A stretch of DNA of 64,000 nt from Deltaproteobacteria bacterium (GCA_020632995.1 JACKEN010000001.1:248001-312000); one strand, 5' to 3'; shown: positions 8,044-16,354, counted from the first letter of the stretch. Notes: generated from the sequence alone by a model not told the origin. Program-made: numbers and translations.

Positions 8044-9246
8044 ATGATCGTTGATCTGCAAGTGGACGTCGCGGACGCCGAGGGGGCCCTGTTGGACCCG
8101 GCGGCGCTGGTCCAGGGCGCCAAGGCGGCCGGCCTGGACGGGATGCTCCTCACCAAGGACGATGACCGGGCCTTCGACACGGCCCCCTACCAGGCGGCGG
8201 CGGCCGAGGCGGGCCTGGCCCTGTTCTCGGGGCTGAAGATGGCCACCAACCACGGGCTCATCCTCTGCATCTTCCCCGAGGATGCCCCCGCCCTCGAGGA
8301 CGGCTGGGCCCCGGTGGTCGAGGACGGCCTCTACGACGCGCACGCCATCATCGACGCGGTCGAGGAGCACGGCGGGGTCACGGTGGCCCTGCGCCCCTAT
8401 GACCGGGACGTGGCCCACCCCATGGGGGATCACCTGTTCTCCCTCCAGGGGCTGTCGGCGTGCGAGGTCCACAACGGGAGCCTCACCGACATCGCCAACG
8501 ACCTGGCCCTCGAGGCGGCCTCCAACATGGAGATGCCCCGGGTCGGGAGCGCGGGGGCCAAGGCCGGCCAGGGGCTGGGCACCGCGGCCACCCTGTTCCG
8601 GAACCCCGCAGGCAGCACCAAGGAGCTCTGCGACGCGATCCGGGCCGGCGACTGCTGGCCGGTGACCTTCTCGGACAACGTGCCGAAGGCCGAGGCGAGC
8701 GACGAGCGTCGCGGCGGCCGCGGTGGCCGGGACGGCGGCGGCGGCGGTCGGGACCGCGGCCGGGGCCGGGGTGGTCGGGACCGCGACCGTGACCGCGGGG
8801 AGCGCGAGCCCCGAGGCGGGCGTGGCGGCCGGGGTCGCGGCGGCGGCACTGGCGGTGGCGGTGGCGGTGGCCAGCGTTCCGGCGGCGGTGGCGGCGGCGG
8901 TGTTGGTCGCGAAGGCGGCGGTGGTCGCGAAGGCGGCCGCGAGCGCGACGGCAACCGCATGGGCGATCGCACCACCATGGACCGCGGCGACAAGCGGCGC
9001 CGCGGGCGTCGTGGTCGCGGCGGCGGTGGCGGCGCGCGGCCGGACGACATCGGGAACCGCGCCCCGGGCGCGCCGAGGGTGATGGACGAGGACGCGGGGA
9101 ACCGCATCCGCTCCGAGCACGAGCGCAAGGTCGCGGAGGACCTCGGGAACCGGCTGCGGCCGGGCGAGGCCTCGCCCTACCGGCCGGCGCCGGTCGAGGT
9201 CCCGGTGTTCCACGACGACGAGGACGACAACTTCGGGAACCGCTGA
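8044..9246 (+). CDS. Degenerate PHP-domain protein with RGG-box tail
   Basis: A 400-residue fusion. Residues 1-220 resemble a PHP phosphoesterase-type fold: an opening beta strand IVDLQVDV where active members read DLHxH, TNHGLILCIF, EHGGVTVALRPY, SACEVHNGS, and VGSAGAK where active members read GSDAH. The metal-binding His residues are thus missing at both signature sites, so catalysis looks lost. Residues about 225-340 are almost pure Gly/Arg/Asp with many RGG and RGRG units, a composition typical of disordered RNA-binding tails. The last 60 residues carry four copies of an acidic-x-GNR motif (DDIGNR, EDAGNR, EDLGNR and a final DNFGNR at the very C-terminus). It has its own promoter. I propose an RNA-associated scaffold, but no function is established. 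Confidence 0.65.
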   Translation: MIVDLQVDVADAEGALLDPAALVQGAKAAGLDGMLLTKDDDRAFDTAPYQAAAAEAGLALFSGLKMATNHGLILCIFPEDAPALEDGWAPVVEDGLYDAHAIIDAVEEHGGVTVALRPYDRDVAHPMGDHLFSLQGLSACEVHNGSLTDIANDLALEAASNMEMPRVGSAGAKAGQGLGTAATLFRNPAGSTKELCDAIRAGDCWPVTFSDNVPKAEASDERRGGRGGRDGGGGGRDRGRGRGGRDRDRDRGEREPRGGRGGRGRGGGTGGGGGGGQRSGGGGGGGVGREGGGGREGGRERDGNRMGDRTTMDRGDKRRRGRRGRGGGGGARPDDIGNRAPGAPRVMDEDAGNRIRSEHERKVAEDLGNRLRPGEASPYRPAPVEVPVFHDDEDDNFGNR

Positions 9247-9271
9247 GGCGGGGCGCGCCCGCGCTCCGCTC

Positions 9272-10666
9272 CTACTCTCGCACCACCGGCAGGCGGCTCT
9301 GGATGAGGCTCCGCCCGGCCGAGTACTCCCCGGTGAAACACGCGTTGCAGTAGCGGCGGCCCTCGCCGAGGGGGTCGCCCACCGCGGTGTGCAGGCCCTC
9401 CTCCGAGAGGTAGGCGAGGGTGTCCGCGGTGACGTAGCGCGCGACGTCGGCCACCGAGTGGGTGGCGGCGATCAGCTCGGCCCGGTTCGGGGTGTCGACC
9501 CCATAGAAGCAGGGGAAGCGGGTGGGCGGAGACGACACCCGCAGGTGCACCTCCTTGGCCCCGGCGTTGCGGAGTATGCCCACGATCTTGCGGCTGGTGG
9601 TGCCGCGGACCACCGAGTCGTCGACCACCACGACGCGCTTGCCCTCGAGGACGCTCCGCACCGCGCTCAGCTTCAGGCGCACCCCGAAGGCGCGGATGGA
9701 CTGCTTGGGCTCGATGAAGGTGCGGCCCACGTAGTGGCTGCGGATGAGGCCGTGGCGGAACGGGAGGCCGGAGGCCTCGGCGTAGCCGAGGGCGGCGGGG
9801 ACGCCCGAGTCGGGCACCGGGATCACGAGGTCGGCGTCCACCGGCGCCTCCTCGGCGAGGCGCTGGCCCATCTTCACCCGGGCCTCGTACACGCTCTGCT
9901 CGAAGATGCGGGAGTCGGGGCGCGCGAAGTACACCAGCTCGAAGATGCAAGCCCGCCTGCGCGCGTCGGGGAGGTGGTAGAGGCGCTCCGTGCGCAGGCC
10001 ATCCTGCGTGATGTGGATCATCTCGCCCGGCTCGATCTCGCGGATGAGCTTGCCCTCGACGAGGTCGAGGGCGCAGGTCTCGGAGGCGAGGACCCAGGCG
10101 TCACCCACCTTGCCGAGGATCAGCGGCCGGAAGCCCTCGGGGTCGCGCACCCCGATGATCCCGGTCTGGTCCATGAAGAGCAGGGTGTAGGCGCCCTCGA
10201 GCTGGGCCGCGACCTCGCGGATGCGGTCCTCGAGGCGCGGGGCCCGGGCCCGGGCCATCAGGTGGACCACGACCTCGGTGTCGCTCTGGGTGCTGAAGAT
10301 CGCGCCGTCGCGCTCGAGGTCGGCCCGGAGGCTGTCCGCGTTCACCAGGTTCCCGTTGTGGGCGATGGCGAGCGGCCCGCGGGCGGTGGTCACCGCGAAG
10401 GGCTGGGCGGCCTGGGCGTGGGAGCCGCCGGCGGTGGAGTACCGCACGTGGCCGATGGCCCGGTGCCCGCCCAGGCGCTCCTGGAGGATCGTCTCGTCGA
10501 AGACGTCGGCCACGAGGCCGCGGCCGAGGTGCCGCGAGAACTGCTCCCCGTCCGAGGTGGCCACGATCCCCGCCGACTCCTGCCCGCGGTGCTGGAGGGC
10601 GTGCAGGCCCAGGTAGGTGAGGTTGGCGGCTTCGGGGTGCCCGAAGATGCCGAAAACGCCGCACAT
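9272..10666 (-). CDS. purF: Amidophosphoribosyltransferase
   Basis: Catalyses the first committed step of purine synthesis, converting PRPP and glutamine to phosphoribosylamine. The protein begins MCGVFGIFG, so Cys2 becomes the N-terminal nucleophile once Met is removed, with no propeptide. The glutaminase domain shows LQHRGQESAGI and GHVRYST. The phosphoribosyltransferase domain carries the PRPP loop VVVVDDSVVRGTTSRKIV. Cysteines in RACIFELVYFARPDS, RFPCFYGVDTP and YCNACFTGEYS match the four ligands of the Bacillus-type [4Fe-4S] cluster, so this is the iron-sulphur, oxygen-sensitive form. The 464-residue length is usual. It diverges from the histidine kinase gene, each having its own promoter in the 93-base gap between the two start codons. 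Confidence 0.96.
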   Translation of the reverse strand: MCGVFGIFGHPEAANLTYLGLHALQHRGQESAGIVATSDGEQFSRHLGRGLVADVFDETILQERLGGHRAIGHVRYSTAGGSHAQAAQPFAVTTARGPLAIAHNGNLVNADSLRADLERDGAIFSTQSDTEVVVHLMARARAPRLEDRIREVAAQLEGAYTLLFMDQTGIIGVRDPEGFRPLILGKVGDAWVLASETCALDLVEGKLIREIEPGEMIHITQDGLRTERLYHLPDARRRACIFELVYFARPDSRIFEQSVYEARVKMGQRLAEEAPVDADLVIPVPDSGVPAALGYAEASGLPFRHGLIRSHYVGRTFIEPKQSIRAFGVRLKLSAVRSVLEGKRVVVVDDSVVRGTTSRKIVGILRNAGAKEVHLRVSSPPTRFPCFYGVDTPNRAELIAATHSVADVARYVTADTLAYLSEEGLHTAVGDPLGEGRRYCNACFTGEYSAGRSLIQSRLPVVRE

Positions 10667-10675
10667 GGAGCCCCG

Positions 10676-10704
10676 TCCATGGACGCTGGGTGCCGCCGGG
10701 TCAA
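10676..10704 (-). promoter_or_regulatory. Putative purF promoter
   Basis: On the minus strand TTGACC (10704-10699), 17 bases, then CATGGA (10681-10676), ten bases from the purF ATG. The -10 is weak; the -35 and geometry fit. No PurR-type operator was recognised. Confidence 0.45.
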
Positions 10705-10723
10705 GCCGTCTCGGCCAGGTGCC

Positions 10724-10752
10724 TCGTCATGGCGACCCGGTCGGGGTAGATA
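10724..10752 (+). promoter_or_regulatory. Putative histidine-kinase promoter
   Basis: TCGTCA (10724-10729), 17 bases, TAGATA (10747-10752), seven bases before ATG 10760. The same TAGATA box drives the gene at 8044. Confidence 0.5.
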
Positions 10753-10759
10753 GGCGTCC

Positions 10760-12010
10760 ATGTCGGTGCAGTTCGGCGGCGCAGCGGCCCTGGACCCCAG
10801 CCAGGCGGGGGAGCACGAGGACCCCGCCATCATGGAGCGCTTCTCGGACCGGGCCCGGGCCCTGTTCTACGCGCGCCTGGCGTTCCTCGCCATTGGACTG
10901 TGTGTGTTGGCCGTACCTTCGTGGTCCCAGTTCCTGGGCATCACGGACACCGCGGCCTTCCTCGTCTACTTCGGGGTGATCGCCTACTCGGTCACGAACT
11001 TCCTGCTCATCGATCACCCGAAGCTGGGGCGGCCGGTCACCTTCGCGACGTTGGTGCTGGATCTGTTGGCCCTCGCCGCGCTGGTGACCCCGGGGGGCGG
11101 CCTGCGCTCGCCGATGATGGCCGGGCACGTGATGTACACGATCTTCTTCGTGCTCTTCTTCCCGAAGCGCTACGCGATCGTGCCGCCGCTGTTGCTCTTG
11201 CCGCTGGTGGCGTTCCTCCAGGAGGGGGCGCTGGTGAGCCAGGGCGTGTTCTTGATGCTCTGGTACTCGGTGCTGAGCTTCATCGCGGCGTACCTGTTGT
11301 TGTACCTGCACGTCCGGGATCAGCGCCGCATCAACCAGCTCAGGGTGCTGTCGAAGTCGCAGGAGGCGGCGATCGTGACCGAGGAGCGCCTGCGCCTCGC
11401 CCGTGAGATCCACGACGGCCTGGGCGGGCAGCTGTCCACGCTGATCATCCAGGCAGAGTACATCCAGCGGATGTCGAGGGACCCGAACCTCACGAGCGAG
11501 ATCACCGAGCTGAAGAGCCAGGCGGAGGAGGCGATCGACGAGCTCCGGCGCTCGCTGACCATGATGCGGCGCGACTTCGACCTCCACAAGGCGCTCGAGG
11601 ACTACTGCATCCGCTTCCAGGAGCGCTCCCGCTCGGGCTGCACCTTCAAGGTGCGCGGTCGTCAACGCCGCTTGCCGAGCGAGATGCAGCTCTCGATCTT
11701 CAGGGTGCTGCAGGAGTGCCTGACCAACATCCAGAAGCACGCCGAGGCGAAGAACACCGACGTGCGCCTGAAGTACGACGGGGAGATGGTCTCGCTCGTG
11801 GTGAGCGACGACGGGGTCGGCTTCGACGCCACCGCCAAGCAGCGGAGCGGCCACTACGGCCTCACCAACCTCCTGGAGCGGGCCAAGAAGTTCCGGGGGA
11901 CCATGGACATCCAGTCCGCCCCCGGCAACGGCACCACCGTCCACGTGACCCTGGTGGTGCCGGCCGAAGGCTCCCACGTGGCCTTCATGCCCGACCTCGC
12001 CCGCGCTTGA
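10760..12010 (+). CDS. Membrane sensor histidine kinase (NarL/DesK-type, orphan)
   Basis: A 416-residue kinase with five or six membrane helices between residues about 30 and 190, and no large periplasmic domain, so the signal is likely sensed within or near the membrane. The dimerisation box of the HisKA_3 family is clear: RLRLAREIHDGLGGQLSTL, with the phospho-acceptor His. The ATPase half has an N-box (LQECLTNIQKHAE), a G1 box (VVSDDGVGFD) and a G2 segment (GHYGLTNLLERAKK). Such kinases usually pair with a LuxR/NarL-type regulator encoded next to them; none is present here. The stop codon overlaps the -35 of the tRNA-Leu promoter that follows. Confidence 0.88.
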   Translation: MSVQFGGAAALDPSQAGEHEDPAIMERFSDRARALFYARLAFLAIGLCVLAVPSWSQFLGITDTAAFLVYFGVIAYSVTNFLLIDHPKLGRPVTFATLVLDLLALAALVTPGGGLRSPMMAGHVMYTIFFVLFFPKRYAIVPPLLLLPLVAFLQEGALVSQGVFLMLWYSVLSFIAAYLLLYLHVRDQRRINQLRVLSKSQEAAIVTEERLRLAREIHDGLGGQLSTLIIQAEYIQRMSRDPNLTSEITELKSQAEEAIDELRRSLTMMRRDFDLHKALEDYCIRFQERSRSGCTFKVRGRQRRLPSEMQLSIFRVLQECLTNIQKHAEAKNTDVRLKYDGEMVSLVVSDDGVGFDATAKQRSGHYGLTNLLERAKKFRGTMDIQSAPGNGTTVHVTLVVPAEGSHVAFMPDLARA

Positions 12011-12035
12011 GCCCCCGCCCACTGAGTGGTACCCG
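12007..12035 (+). promoter_or_regulatory. Promoter of tRNA-Leu(UAA) and downstream genes
   Basis: TTGAGC (12007-12012), 17 bases, TACCCG (12030-12035). The expected transcript starts near 12042, at the left end of the structured repeat, and runs into the tRNA about 75 bases on. The deaminase and exonuclease genes behind the tRNA have no other evident promoter. Confidence 0.5.
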
Positions 12036-12042
12036 GGACCCC

Positions 12043-12108
12043 AGGCAAGCGAAGCGCGCAGCGGGCGTGAGCCCGCGGAGAGGGGTGGGGCGGCTTCGCC
12101 GACCCGGG
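12043..12108 (+). repeat. Structured intergenic repeat, copy A
   Basis: A 66-base element nearly identical in layout to the one at 39881-39949. It opens with AGGCAAGCGAAGCGCGCA, then a hairpin GCGGGC-GTGA-GCCCGC (12061-12076), then AGAGGGGTGGG, then a second hairpin CGGC-TTC-GCCG flanked by GGG/CCC. The two copies differ inside the first stem by paired changes that keep base pairing. It lies between the histidine kinase stop and tRNA-Leu, probably inside the tRNA leader transcript. Confidence 0.7.
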
Positions 12109-12116
12109 ACCCCATG

Positions 12117-12199
12117 GCCGGGGTGGCGAAACGGTAGCCGCGGGGGCCTTAAAAGCCCCTGCCCGTGAGGGCGTCAGGGTTCGAGTCCCTGTCCCGGCA
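12117..12199 (+). tRNA. tRNA-Leu (anticodon UAA)
   Basis: A type II tRNA of 83 bases. The acceptor stem is GCCGGGG / TCCCGGC with a terminal G-U pair, and the anticodon loop CTTAAAA reads UAA in the stem GGGGC/GCCCC. There is a variable arm TGCCCGTGAGGGCGT, and a T arm CAGGG-TTCGAGT-CCCTG. The discriminator is A; CCA is not encoded. The next gene starts at the very next base. Confidence 0.93.
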
Positions 12200-12688
12200 T
12201 TGAAAGAGAAGCACATCCGGATCCGCATCCAGCAGTGCCTGGTGCTGGCCGAGGCCTCCAACTGCGTGCGCCGCAAGTTCGGCGCGCTCCTGTTGGACCC
12301 CGAGCGCAACGTGATCCTCATGGACGGCTACAACGGCGGCCCCCGCGGCGGCGGGACGCTGTGCGGCGGCGACACGTGCCTGCGCGACACCCTGCACGTG
12401 GCCTCCGGGACCCGGATGGAGATCGGGTGCCACCACGCCGAGATGAACGTCATCTGCAACGCCGCCGCGAACGGGGTCCCGACGCGGGGGGCGTGGCTCC
12501 TCGTCACCGGCGAGCCATGCCTGCTGTGCGCGAAGCTGATCCACCACGCGGGGATCGCCAAGGTCTTCGTGGTGCGCGGCGGCTACGCGGGGGAGAACGG
12601 CGTCGAGTACCTGGAGGCCCACGGGGTGCACGTGGCCCAGGTGGACGGGCCGCAGGACCCGCGCCTCGAGGCCGCGGCGGAAGACTGA
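12200..12688 (+). CDS. dCMP/cytidine deaminase-family protein (TTG start abutting tRNA)
   Basis: A 162-residue zinc deaminase resembling dCMP deaminase and ComEB. It shows NCVRRKFGALLLD near the N-terminus, DGYNGGPRG, an accessory CGGDTCLRD cluster, the catalytic HHAEMN (His and Glu) and GEPCLLC (zinc cysteines). The product would make dUMP from dCMP, or act on a related nucleotide. The only start giving the conserved N-terminus is TTG at 12200, the base immediately after the discriminator of tRNA-Leu; no start codon lies upstream in frame through the tRNA. There is therefore no room for a Shine-Dalgarno in the processed mRNA. It is followed two bases later by the exonuclease III gene, so the two look co-transcribed. 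Confidence 0.82.
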   Translation: MKEKHIRIRIQQCLVLAEASNCVRRKFGALLLDPERNVILMDGYNGGPRGGGTLCGGDTCLRDTLHVASGTRMEIGCHHAEMNVICNAAANGVPTRGAWLLVTGEPCLLCAKLIHHAGIAKVFVVRGGYAGENGVEYLEAHGVHVAQVDGPQDPRLEAAAED

Positions 12689-12690
12689 CG

Positions 12691-13509
12691 GTGCGGGTCT
12701 ACTCCTGGAACGTGAACGGCCTGCGCGCGTGCGGTGAGAAGGGCTTCGGAGCGTGGCTCTCGCGCGGGCGCGGGCAGATCGTGAGCGTGCAGGAGGTCCG
12801 GGCGCGCCCCGAGCAGCTCCCGCCGGAGCTGGCCGCGCCGGTCCGCTGGCACGCGCGCTTCGCGGTGGCGGAGAAGAAGGGCTACAGCGGGGTGGGGACG
12901 TACAGCCGGCGCGCGCCGGACGCGGTGGAGACGTCGCTGGGCGACGCTGAGCTGGACCGCGAGGGGCGCTTCATCCACCTCCGCTTCGGCGCCCTGCACA
13001 TCGTGAACGCCTACTTCCCCAACGGGAACGGCACGGTGTTGCCGGGGGGCAGGCGGAGCAACGATCGGGTGCCGTACAAGTTGCGCTTCTACCGCCGGGT
13101 GTTCGATGCCCTGGCGCCCGCGTTCTCGGCCGGCGCGCCGATCTTGATCATGGGCGACTTCAACACCGCTCACACCGCGGTGGACCTCGCCCGACCCAAG
13201 GACAACAAGGACACCAGCGGGTTCCTCCCCGAGGAGCGGGCGGAGCTCGCCCGCTGGATGGATGCAGGTTGGGTTGACGCCTTTCGGCGCTTCCACCCCG
13301 AGGCGGAGGGCCGCTACACCTGGTGGGCCCAGCGCAACGGCTGCCGGGAGCGGAACATCGGCTGGCGCATCGACTACGTCCTGGCCTCGCCCGGGGCCGC
13401 CCCCTACCTGACCGCGGCCCGGATCCACACCCGGGTCATGGGCTCGGACCACTGCCCGGTGAGCGTCGATGTGGATCAGGCGATCCTCACCGGGGCGCCG
13501 CCCCCTTGA
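12691..13509 (+). CDS. xth: Exodeoxyribonuclease III family AP endonuclease
   Basis: A 272-residue Mg-dependent nuclease of the Xth/APE1 fold, acting at abasic sites and on 3' ends during base excision repair. Motifs in order: RVYSWNVNGLRA (metal-site Asn), IVSVQEVRA where the usual pattern is LQETK (Glu kept), IVNAYFPNG, ILIMGDFNTAHT (Asp and Asn), NIGWRIDYVLAS, and GSDHCPVSV (catalytic Asp-His). GTG 12691 is chosen because it begins exactly at the conserved MRVYSWN strand. It sits two bases after the deaminase stop. Together the two genes suggest nucleotide and DNA-damage housekeeping. Confidence 0.92.
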   Translation: MRVYSWNVNGLRACGEKGFGAWLSRGRGQIVSVQEVRARPEQLPPELAAPVRWHARFAVAEKKGYSGVGTYSRRAPDAVETSLGDAELDREGRFIHLRFGALHIVNAYFPNGNGTVLPGGRRSNDRVPYKLRFYRRVFDALAPAFSAGAPILIMGDFNTAHTAVDLARPKDNKDTSGFLPEERAELARWMDAGWVDAFRRFHPEAEGRYTWWAQRNGCRERNIGWRIDYVLASPGAAPYLTAARIHTRVMGSDHCPVSVDVDQAILTGAPPP

Positions 13510-13547
13510 AGTCCGAGGCCGCTTCTGGTGCACAATGGCCGCGCGCC

Positions 13548-14402
13548 GTGACCTGGGACGTAGACAGCATCGAGAACCGGGATCCGGAGTTCATCCGCAA
13601 GCTGGCGTGGGCGGTGGGGCCGTTCCTCGAGCGGTACTTCAGCCCCGAGGTGCGCGGGCTCGAGAACATCCCCGAGGGCGCCGCGCTGTACGTGGGTAAC
13701 CACTCCGGCGGGTTGTTCCCGGCCGACTCCTTCATCTTCGGCAAGCGGGTGCTGGAGCAGATCGGGATCGACGCGGTGCCCTACGGGCTGGCCCACGATC
13801 AGGCGATGCGGGCCCCCGGGCTGCAGCAGATCCTGGCCCCGCTGGGCGGGGTGCGGGCCTCGGAGTCCGCGGCCCACCGGCTCTTCGCGGCGGGCAAGAA
13901 GGTGCTCGTCTACCCGGGCGGAGACGTGGAGTCGCTGCGCCCCTACAAGGACCGCAACCGGCTCACGTTCGGAGGGCGGCAGGGCTACATGCGGCTGGCG
14001 ATCCGGGAGGGCGTGCCGATCGTGCCCCTCGTGGCGGCGGGGGCCCACGCCACCTTCGTGATCCTGGACGACGGCGCCTGGCTGGCCAAGGCGCTCCACC
14101 TGGACGAGCTCCTGCGGCTCAAGGTGTGGCCGATCGCGCTCGCCCTGCCGTGGGGTGTGATGGTGGGCACCATCCCGTACTTTCCGCTACCGACTCGCAT
14201 CCTCATCGAGGCGCTTCCGCCGGTGTACTTCGAGCGTACCGGCGAGGATGCGGCGTCGGATGATGCCTACGTGGCGGCCCAGGACGAAGCCCTGCGGACC
14301 CGGATGCAGGCGGTGTTGACGCGCCTGGCGGCCGAACGGGGCTCTCGGCTGGCCGACGCGCGTGGGCGGATCTCCCGCTGGTTGGGCGATGTGACGCGCT
14401 GA
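13548..14402 (+). CDS. Phospholipid/glycerol acyltransferase family protein
   Basis: A 284-residue acyltransferase of the PlsC superfamily. It has a short N-terminal helix, the acyl-transfer block YVGNHSGGLFPADSF (His-x7-Asp rather than the common His-x4-Asp), VRASESAAHRLFAAGKKVLVYPGGDVESLRPY (acceptor-binding Pro-Gly-Gly), and GVPIVPLVAAGAHATF. Such proteins acylate lysophosphatidate or related alcohols at the inner membrane. The longer His-Asp spacing and the YPGGD signature place it with the hemolysin/TMEM68-like branch, so the substrate is uncertain. GTG 13548 is the first plausible start. A weak promoter TTGAAG-N17-TGCACA lies at 13506-13534. Confidence 0.82.
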   Translation: MTWDVDSIENRDPEFIRKLAWAVGPFLERYFSPEVRGLENIPEGAALYVGNHSGGLFPADSFIFGKRVLEQIGIDAVPYGLAHDQAMRAPGLQQILAPLGGVRASESAAHRLFAAGKKVLVYPGGDVESLRPYKDRNRLTFGGRQGYMRLAIREGVPIVPLVAAGAHATFVILDDGAWLAKALHLDELLRLKVWPIALALPWGVMVGTIPYFPLPTRILIEALPPVYFERTGEDAASDDAYVAAQDEALRTRMQAVLTRLAAERGSRLADARGRISRWLGDVTR

Positions 14403-14491
14403 CCGCCCCCTTGCCAACTCCGAACGGGGTTTGGCAGGCTCGAACCTTCGGGCACGAGCGCTCCACGCGCCGGCCGCCGCTGGCCTCCCTC

Positions 14492-16354
14492 ATGAACGCA
14501 CGACGACTCGCTCCGCTGACCCTCATGCTCTCCGCGCTGGCCTGTGCCGGCGGGGCGGAGCGCGACCGCGACCCCGGCATCACCGACGCCGACGGCGGCG
14601 TCTCGAGCGGGCAGGACAGCGGCCAGAGCGACGCGGGCGCGGGGGTCGACGCCGGGCCCAACCCCAGCGGGGACGTGGGGCGGTATCAGGTCCATGAGAT
14701 CACCGTGACCGCGTCCAACGACGGGTTCCGCAACGTGTGGGAGGACGCCCAGCTGCAAGCCCGGTTGACGGCGCCCAGCGGCGCGATGGTCACCGTCCCC
14801 GGGTTCTACTACGACGCCAACACCTGGAAGATCCGGTACGCGCCGAGCGAGGTCGGCGCCTACACCTACAGCTACACCTTGAGCGGACCCGCGGGCACCG
14901 TCTCGGAGGGGAGCGGGCGCTTCGTGGTGTACGAGTCCTCGGAGCAAGGCTTCTTGCGCCAGCACTCGAGCAACCCCTACCGCATGGTGTTCGAGCGCAC
15001 CGGGGCCCTGTTCACCGGCCAGGGCTTCTCTGGCTGCCTGCGTGATCCCGAGTCCCAGACCTTCCCCACCCCGTGGGAGGACAAGGGCTTCTGCATCGAC
15101 AAGTACCGGGCCACCGACGCCGACGCCTGCGGCAAGACCTACGACCAGTACATGAACGTGTACGCGGACCAGATGAAGCCGGCCGTGTACCGGTGGAACG
15201 TCAACGCGTGCTCGTTCCCGCTCTGGAACCAGATCGACACCACCTTCCCCAACGGGGTGGCCACGCCGAACAACTACTACAACGTCACCTGGGGCAAGTG
15301 GGGCGACAAGGTGGTGCGTGACCTGCGGCGGCGCGGGATCCGCATCCTCATGAGCCCGGTCGGCTTCGGGTGGCAGCGGGCGCCCTACGGGAACCGGTGC
15401 GGCCCGAACAACGACCAGGACTGCACGACCTCCGTCTGCGGCGAGCACGCCGACATGCCCTGCACCGCCCACAACGCGGCGGTGGTCGACACCAACGATG
15501 TGCAAGGCCTCATGCGCTACTACACGTACATCGTGGCACGCTACGGGGCCTACGTGGACATCTGGGAGCTGATCAACGAGTTCCCGCTCCCGGACGCCGC
15601 CATCACCCAGCTGAGCAACCACCTCCGCTCGGTGGATCCGTACGGCCACCCGATCACGATCAGCTGGACCCGCCCCGACCACCCGTCGATGGAGCTCAGC
15701 GTCCCCCACGTCTACCAGCGCTCCGACGCCAACGACATCGACCTGCGCCAGGCCGACGCCCTGGTCGCCGGCAACCTGGGCGTGGATCGCGTCTACCCGA
15801 AGGCCCGCTACCCCATGCCGATCATCGCGGGTGAGATCGGTGAACCCTTCGGCACGAGCAGCGACGCCAACTTCGAGCTCAACATGCGCGTGGGCTCCCG
15901 CATCAAGCTGTGGAGCGCGTTCTTCAACGAGGCGGGGCTCGTGTTGTGGGAGTCCAGCCTGAACAACGCCCAGGCCAACGGCGGGGTGACCTTCCTGAGC
16001 CCCGAGCTCCGCCAGGCGTTCGCGGTGCATCAGACCTTCGCCGCGGCCATGACCGCCGACGTGGTCCCGGTCGCGATGAGCACCCTCCAGTCCGGCTCGG
16101 ACCGGGTGCGGGTCTACCAGCTGAAGGGGGCCTCGACCCTCTACGGCTACCTCCTGCACCCGAACAGCAACGTCACCAGCCCCACCACCGCCCGAGGCTT
16201 CACCGTCCAGCTGGACGTGCCGCGGGCGGGGACCTTGCGCTGGATGTCCCCCGCCGATGGGGCGGAGCGGGGGTCGAGCGCGGTGCAGGCTGGGCTGCAG
16301 TCGGTGGCGGTGCCGGAGTTCGACTTCGACCTTGCGTTCAGCTTGACGCCTTGA
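14492..16354 (+). CDS. Lipoprotein glycoside-hydrolase-like protein with DUF5060-type domain
   Basis: A 620-residue lipoprotein: lipobox LSALAC, then a disordered Asp/Gly/Ser-rich linker to about residue 60. A beta-sandwich like DUF5060 follows (GFRNVWEDAQLQARL, VPGFYYDANTWKIRYAPSEVG). A TIM-barrel-like catalytic domain comes next, with two candidate carboxylates typical of clan GH-A: IWELINEFPLP (acid/base Glu after Asn) and IIAGEIGEPFG (nucleophile Glu). A small C-terminal beta domain closes the chain. Several cysteines in the insert GNRCGPNNDQDCTTSVCGEHADMPC may form disulphides. The substrate is probably a polysaccharide but is not identifiable. ATG 14492 gives a proper lipoprotein signal; the longer frame opening at 14411 does not. 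Confidence 0.78.
   Translation: MNARRLAPLTLMLSALACAGGAERDRDPGITDADGGVSSGQDSGQSDAGAGVDAGPNPSGDVGRYQVHEITVTASNDGFRNVWEDAQLQARLTAPSGAMVTVPGFYYDANTWKIRYAPSEVGAYTYSYTLSGPAGTVSEGSGRFVVYESSEQGFLRQHSSNPYRMVFERTGALFTGQGFSGCLRDPESQTFPTPWEDKGFCIDKYRATDADACGKTYDQYMNVYADQMKPAVYRWNVNACSFPLWNQIDTTFPNGVATPNNYYNVTWGKWGDKVVRDLRRRGIRILMSPVGFGWQRAPYGNRCGPNNDQDCTTSVCGEHADMPCTAHNAAVVDTNDVQGLMRYYTYIVARYGAYVDIWELINEFPLPDAAITQLSNHLRSVDPYGHPITISWTRPDHPSMELSVPHVYQRSDANDIDLRQADALVAGNLGVDRVYPKARYPMPIIAGEIGEPFGTSSDANFELNMRVGSRIKLWSAFFNEAGLVLWESSLNNAQANGGVTFLSPELRQAFAVHQTFAAAMTADVVPVAMSTLQSGSDRVRVYQLKGASTLYGYLLHPNSNVTSPTTARGFTVQLDVPRAGTLRWMSPADGAERGSSAVQAGLQSVAVPEFDFDLAFSLTP

Noticed and set aside
4776..8180. A minus-strand frame of 1134 codons running through ppk1.
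   Set aside because: Only its last 266 codons, from ATG 5576, code for a protein with a signal peptide and sorting tail; the rest is antisense to ppk1.
8700..9240. The Gly/Arg-rich coding stretch as a frameshifted or non-coding repeat.
   Set aside because: The frame stays open with regular RGG units and ends in four similar GNR motifs, which argues for real coding.
9389..10753. A 454-codon plus-strand frame opposite purF.
   Set aside because: It is the antisense shadow of a clearly identified enzyme.
13323..13547. An N-terminal extension of the acyltransferase gene into the exonuclease III gene.
   Set aside because: The extension is out of frame with the real exonuclease and has Pro/Gly/Arg shadow composition; GTG 13548 begins the conserved part.
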